A DNA stretch of 9,054 nt, from NCBI GenBank assembly GCA_049414205.1, contig JBMSGE010000051.1, forward strand, positions 1 to 9,054, written 5' to 3'. This document shows, one piece after another, positions 5,667 to 9,054 of the stretch. Position numbers and translations under genes: made by a program. The notes beneath the pieces are model-generated. The model worked only from the letters and a program-made list of their open reading frames with translations. It searched no databases and was not told the origin of the DNA. The stretch is from Nitrosomaritimum sp049414205 (GTDB taxonomy: Archaea; Thermoproteota; Nitrososphaeria; Nitrososphaerales; Nitrosopumilaceae). Numbering within the stretch: the first letter of the stretch is position 1; every line of letters begins with the position of its first letter.

Positions 5667-6344
5667 TTAAGATAAAACAATTTTTGTTCCGACATCTGAG
5701 CCTTTAATTGCTTTTTCAATAATTTTAGTATCTGCCTTTAAAATTCTAGTTTTTATTTTAGATCTTTCTATAATTTTTAAGGCAACAATATCCATAAGGT
5801 CATATCCTCCTGCAACAGAATCTTCATGTACTAGCATGTTCTTTAGATTCTTTAACTCAATTTGCTTGAATTTTTTTGCCTTTTTGTTTTTGTTTGGATC
5901 CATATCATAAACTCCATCAACATCTGTAGCATTGAGAAATTGTTCAGCTTTGATCTTTTCAGCAATCAGTGCGGCTGTTCCGTTTGTACTTTGCCCAGGA
6001 TGCAAACCTCCAGTTACCACAATTAGACCATCATCAACTGCATGTCTTACCTCTTGTAGAGTAGTGGGAGGATGAGAGTATGCTTTGTTTTTTAATGCAT
6101 AAATCAAGAGTTTGGCATTTAATCGAGAAATTTCAATTCCTAGCTCATCTAGTGTAGATTCATCAGCTCCTGAAGATCTTGCGTGAGAAATATAGTGCCT
6201 TGCAATATTTCCACCACCTGCAATTACTATTGGCTGACATATTTTACTAATTTTCACCAAAAATGCAGCATAATCTTTTAAGACTTTTACATTATCCATG
6301 CCAAATACACGTCCTGAAAGTTTGATTACAATTCTTTTTTTCAT
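5667..6344 (-). CDS. pyrH: UMP kinase, archaeal type
   Basis: Makes UDP from UMP with ATP, the step that leads to UTP and CTP, in the cytoplasm. The 225-residue product has the length of archaeal UMP kinases and the amino acid kinase fold: Lys8 and SG (10-11) in VIKLSG for phosphate binding, the glycine loop IAGGGNIAR (41-49), the helix DELGIEISRLNAKLL (66-80), the UMP-site segment GGLHPGQSTNGTAALIAEK (112-130), and the nucleotide-binding NATDVDGVYDMDPNKN (138-153). The ATG at 6344 overlaps the stop of the HD gene by one base (TAATG), so it is probably translated by coupling as the last gene of the tmk operon. It converges with the 118-residue gene, leaving no separate terminator space. Nothing is missing by eye. 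Confidence 0.95.
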   Translation of the reverse strand: MKKRIVIKLSGRVFGMDNVKVLKDYAAFLVKISKICQPIVIAGGGNIARHYISHARSSGADESTLDELGIEISRLNAKLLIYALKNKAYSHPPTTLQEVRHAVDDGLIVVTGGLHPGQSTNGTAALIAEKIKAEQFLNATDVDGVYDMDPNKNKKAKKFKQIELKNLKNMLVHEDSVAGGYDLMDIVALKIIERSKIKTRILKADTKIIEKAIKGSDVGTKIVLS

Positions 6345-7579
6345 TATTTTAGGTCACCCAAGATTGATTTTGCGGCAATTTCAACTTTTTTTCTTGTTTT
6401 TTGAGGAGTGTAAACTCTCAAAATATTCATGAATCCAGATATCGCAGAAACTACAGGAATCTCTGAAATGGGCATTTCTTGTGCCTGGGATTTGCCATTT
6501 TCTTTTGTAATCAGTATAATTTGCTTTGATTCCTTTTTGGATGGGGCAAGAGGAATTGATGGTGTAACAGAACTATCAACAAATATTTCATTTTCATCTA
6601 CTTTGGATTTTTTAGAAAGAGAGGATCTAATTTCATTTGTTTTGGTTTTTTCTAAAAGATTTTTACTAGTTAGAATTCTCTCGTAAACACATTTTAGCAA
6701 ATTTCTGTTTTGATAGTCTTCTGCAAATTTTTTTGCTCTTTTAAGTTTCGGAGTATTTGAGGAAAGGAGGATGGATAATACGTATTCATCAGTGAGTTTT
6801 ATGTATTCATTTAGGTTAAACGAGGTAAATCCAAATTCATCATCAGATAATCGTAGTGCTTCTAATAACATCACTTCAGCTGCTCTTACTGTTTTATGAA
6901 AGTAAACTGCTTTGAACATTTGGTACCTAGAATGCATCATAGATTCAAAAGAATATAGTGCAGATTTTTCTAATGCTAGTTTTTTCTTGTGAACATCTAA
7001 TGATTGCGTTAATCGTTTATGATCAATTTTTGCATGCTCTGCTCCTGTAAAATATCCATCACGTAAAAGATAATCCATCATATCTGCACTTAGTGCGCCT
7101 GATACAATTTCATTTAGATATTGAAGTTTAGAGTCACCAAATGCAATTTTTGTAATAGTTTTTTTATCATAACCATTTTGAGATAAAGTATCACCAATTA
7201 CAGATTTTATAATTAAATTCTTTCCAAAATCTTCATGTGAAATTTTTTTCTTTTGAATTATTTCTTCAAACAGATGAGAAAAGGGTCCATGGCCTATATC
7301 GTGTAAAAGTCCTGCAAGTCTTAGTTGTTCAATATCTTCTTTTTTTAGAATTCCTTTTTCTCTTAATGCTTCACCTGCTTGACTTGCAATGTGCATAACT
7401 CCTAATGAGTGCTCAAATCTTGTATGCTGAGCTGCTGGATAAGTTAGATGAGCTCCAGAGAGTTGTCTAATTCTTCTTAATCTTTGAAAAATAGGGTTAT
7501 CAATAATTTTTAGTTCGTGGTCATAAACACGAATAAAATCATGAATTGGATCAATTATGTCCAGATAATTTTTTCTCAT
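6344..7579 (-). CDS. SAMHD1-like HD-domain phosphohydrolase
   Basis: A 411-residue HD-superfamily protein of the SAMHD1/dGTPase-like group; proven members cut dNTPs to nucleoside and triphosphate. The metal ligands are visible: His57 (HTRFEHSLGV), His93-Asp94 (LLHDIGHGPFSH) and Asp166 (SADMMDYLLRD). His115 in ISHEDFG matches the catalytic histidine of SAMHD1. The N-terminal DPIH (10-13), FQRLRRIRQLS (31-41) and TYPAAQHTRFEHS are also family hallmarks. Residues of about 190-305 give the helical region usual in this group. The last 100 residues (from about 310) are a charged, low-complexity linker and a short basic tail I do not recognise. Start and stop overlap its neighbours (ATGA with tmk, TAATG with pyrH), so it is in one operon with two pyrimidine nucleotide kinases. 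The dNTP substrate is inferred; other HD enzymes of this shape act on different nucleotides. Confidence 0.92.
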   Translation of the reverse strand: MRKNYLDIIDPIHDFIRVYDHELKIIDNPIFQRLRRIRQLSGAHLTYPAAQHTRFEHSLGVMHIASQAGEALREKGILKKEDIEQLRLAGLLHDIGHGPFSHLFEEIIQKKKISHEDFGKNLIIKSVIGDTLSQNGYDKKTITKIAFGDSKLQYLNEIVSGALSADMMDYLLRDGYFTGAEHAKIDHKRLTQSLDVHKKKLALEKSALYSFESMMHSRYQMFKAVYFHKTVRAAEVMLLEALRLSDDEFGFTSFNLNEYIKLTDEYVLSILLSSNTPKLKRAKKFAEDYQNRNLLKCVYERILTSKNLLEKTKTNEIRSSLSKKSKVDENEIFVDSSVTPSIPLAPSKKESKQIILITKENGKSQAQEMPISEIPVVSAISGFMNILRVYTPQKTRKKVEIAAKSILGDLK

Positions 7580-8157
7580 AATCCTATTTTCTTTGAAAAG
7601 ATTTTCAATATTTCTTGATGTACTTCTTCTTTGGATTTAGTTGCATCAACAATTTTCCATCGTTTTTTCTTAGCAGTGGTTCGATAAATTTTTGAAATTT
7701 TTTTGAGAAAATCTTTATTTTTTTCAAACTTGTCTCTATTGGTTTTCTTTCTATGAAATGATTCTTGTTGAGAAACATCTAGTAAAATAACTAGGTCTGC
7801 CTTTGGAAGGCCTGCATCTAAATTTTCTAGCCAACTTTGTTTCATACCATTGGCTAATCCATATACAAGATTAGATTGATAATATCTGTTCATTATCAAG
7901 ACTGAATTTTTTGATTGAGCTTTCAAAATTTCGTTTAATTTTTCCCATCTATTTGCAGCCAAAAGGCAGTGAATGGTTTGAGGAGGGAATTTTCTTTTAC
8001 CGCCCAAATATTTTGCAATTTCTTTACCTACAGGTGTAGTATAATCAGGAAAACTAAAGGTAGTAGCCTTAATCTTTCTTTTTTTTAGTGCTTTGAATAA
8101 TAATTCAGTTTGGGTTTTTTTACCTGCTTGGTCACCACCCTCAATAACAATAATCAT
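7576..8157 (-). CDS. tmk: Thymidylate kinase (dTMP kinase)
   Basis: Phosphorylates dTMP to dTDP with ATP for DNA synthesis; cytoplasmic. The 193-residue length is close to the family's usual 200-215. The P-loop is IEGGDQAGKKTQ (5-16), with Lys13 as the phosphate-binding lysine. The dTMP-site patterns follow: FSFPDY (34-39), the Arg of AANRWEKL (70), NRYYQSNLVYG (90-100, the 'DRY..S..AY' motif with Asn for Asp), and a basic lid, FHRKKTNRDKFEKN (about 134-147). The position after the P-loop lysine is Lys14 where Ser or Thr is usual; some other thymidylate kinases also deviate there. The ATG at 8157 lies just after a TATA-like box, so this is the first gene of the operon. Its TGA stop overlaps the next start as ATGA. 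Confidence 0.93.
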   Translation of the reverse strand: MIIVIEGGDQAGKKTQTELLFKALKKRKIKATTFSFPDYTTPVGKEIAKYLGGKRKFPPQTIHCLLAANRWEKLNEILKAQSKNSVLIMNRYYQSNLVYGLANGMKQSWLENLDAGLPKADLVILLDVSQQESFHRKKTNRDKFEKNKDFLKKISKIYRTTAKKKRWKIVDATKSKEEVHQEILKIFSKKIGL

Positions 8158-8182
8158 AACTTGACAATCTTAAGAAATTGAG

Positions 8183-8190
8183 TAATTAAA
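8183..8190 (-). promoter_or_regulatory. TATA-like box of the tmk operon
   Basis: The minus strand reads ATTTTTAATTAC, with TTTAATTA centred about 29 bp upstream of the tmk ATG. This gives a leader of only a few bases. It would drive tmk, the HD gene and pyrH together, as no internal gap is large enough for another promoter between them. Confidence 0.5.
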
Positions 8191-8238
8191 AATCTATCAA
8201 TATATTCAATTTTTGAATCAATCAGATGATTTTAAAAA

Positions 8239-8246
8239 TTTTTAAA
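8239..8246 (+). promoter_or_regulatory. TATA-like box of the secreted protein gene
   Basis: TTTTTAAA followed by CGAAC is centred about 30 bp before the ATG at 8273, giving a leader of about 5 bases. It forms the right part of a 16-bp perfect A+T palindrome (8231-8246). Confidence 0.45.
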
Positions 8247-8272
8247 CGAACTTGTGAAGTTTTAACGTGGGT

Positions 8273-9054
8273 ATGAATGGAATAATTGTTATTTTGTTAT
8301 TTTCATTGTTTTTAGTTCCAGCATCAGTTTTTGGGGTTGCCGATATTGAAAATAAAACTATTGTAGCAGATTCTGAGGATTCTGAGATTGTTCTAACTTT
8401 AGAGTTTGGACAGAATCAATATACAAAGTTACAACGAATGATTCCTGTATTAGAATCAGGTTTATTGGCAATTGGAGACAGCATAATGGAAATTACACAG
8501 CCTAGAACAAAGATTATGGGGAATTCTTTTGTTATTCATTCTGAGAATATTTTGATTTACGCTAAAGGAATAGAAAATGGAAATTTCTTAATCAATAGTT
8601 ATTTGATTGGCGGTACTGTGTTTGAACCAATAAGACTAGTTTCAATTTCTCAGGAAGGTTCCAATGAGAAAAGTATGGACAGACCCATTTCTCCTGAAAT
8701 TATTGTGTTGGTTAGGCAAGATATCAGAACATTTTGGAATGATGTCTATGATTTAGAAATAAAGGTGTTTGATAAAACCATCAATCCAAAACCACAATTC
8801 CATCAAAGTTTAGGTGCAATAGACCAAGCAGACATCAATATTATATTGAAAAATGAGCTTGATGAAGAGTTAACAAAGTTTTCAGGAAAAACAGATACTA
8901 GAGGTTATTGGGAGGGGAATTATTTTGTTCGACAAAATATTGTACCTGGAGGAACGTATGATGTAGAGGTTAATGTTAATTATTTAGATTCAAACAATTT
9001 TCAAAAATTTGAAACCTTTTTTATTGCAGATACTAGAGCCTCAGATTCATCTGA
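8273..9054 (+). CDS. Secreted beta-rich protein, C-terminus beyond the window
   Basis: The frame opened by the ATG at 8273 stays open for 260 codons to the window edge, so the gene is partial at its 3' end. Residues 1 to about 21-23 are a clear signal peptide (hydrophobic IIVILLFSLFLVPASVFG), so the protein is exported. The mature part has no cysteine and looks beta-rich. Residues of about 35-150 alternate strands without a motif I know. Residues of about 155-245 look like an immunoglobulin-like or carboxypeptidase-regulatory-like sandwich: LEIKVFDK, then ADINIILKNELDEEL, then GKTDTRGYWEGNYFV, then VPGGTYDVEVNVNY, the 'T.~~G.y......PG.Y.v.v' pattern of surface proteins. A C-terminal anchor cannot be judged. 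It is divergent from tmk over a 115-bp gap. No function is assigned. Confidence 0.8.
   Translation, partial: MNGIIVILLFSLFLVPASVFGVADIENKTIVADSEDSEIVLTLEFGQNQYTKLQRMIPVLESGLLAIGDSIMEITQPRTKIMGNSFVIHSENILIYAKGIENGNFLINSYLIGGTVFEPIRLVSISQEGSNEKSMDRPISPEIIVLVRQDIRTFWNDVYDLEIKVFDKTINPKPQFHQSLGAIDQADINIILKNELDEELTKFSGKTDTRGYWEGNYFVRQNIVPGGTYDVEVNVNYLDSNNFQKFETFFIADTRASDSS

Overview
The window looks like a piece of an ammonia-oxidising archaeon of the Nitrososphaerota (Thaumarchaeota), most like the marine Nitrosopumilus group. The reasons are low G+C, tightly packed genes, an Amt ammonium transporter with a secretory-type leader, an A-type ATP synthase subunit C, an archaeal-length UMP kinase, and archaeal TATA-like boxes that sit about 25-30 bp before many start codons, so that the transcripts would be leaderless or nearly so. 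The assignment comes from protein family recognition by eye; no search was run.

Left part (1-4443): amt runs leftward and ends in a T-rich terminator. Divergent to it is a 222-residue protein with a probable winged-helix domain. It is followed, in the same direction, by atpC (A-type ATP synthase subunit C), a 78-residue two-helix membrane protein 7 bp downstream, and a Cas4/RecB-like protein that keeps its four iron-sulfur cysteines but seems to have lost the nuclease residues. No other ATP synthase subunit and no CRISPR array is in the window.

Middle part (4444-5662): a 36-residue Ala/Gly-rich single-helix microprotein is encoded leftward, with an excellent TATA box at the right distance for a leaderless mRNA and a hairpin plus T-run at its end. 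Next come a leftward membrane-anchored protein with a LEA14/WHy-like domain and, divergent from it, a 118-residue conserved-looking protein of unknown function. Both of these start with GTG.

Right part (5667-9054): a leftward operon for nucleotide metabolism reads tmk (dTMP kinase), then a SAMHD1-like HD phosphohydrolase, then pyrH (UMP kinase). The genes are joined by a 4-bp ATGA overlap and a 1-bp TAATG overlap. One enzyme would make dTDP, one may destroy dNTPs, and one would make UDP, so the unit may balance pyrimidine and dNTP pools. Divergent from tmk is the start of a secreted beta-rich protein that runs off the right edge.

No tRNA, rRNA, CRISPR array, insertion sequence or integration site was seen. 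No gene-free stretch is longer than about 125 bp; the longest are 1622-1747 and 8158-8272, both divergent promoter regions.
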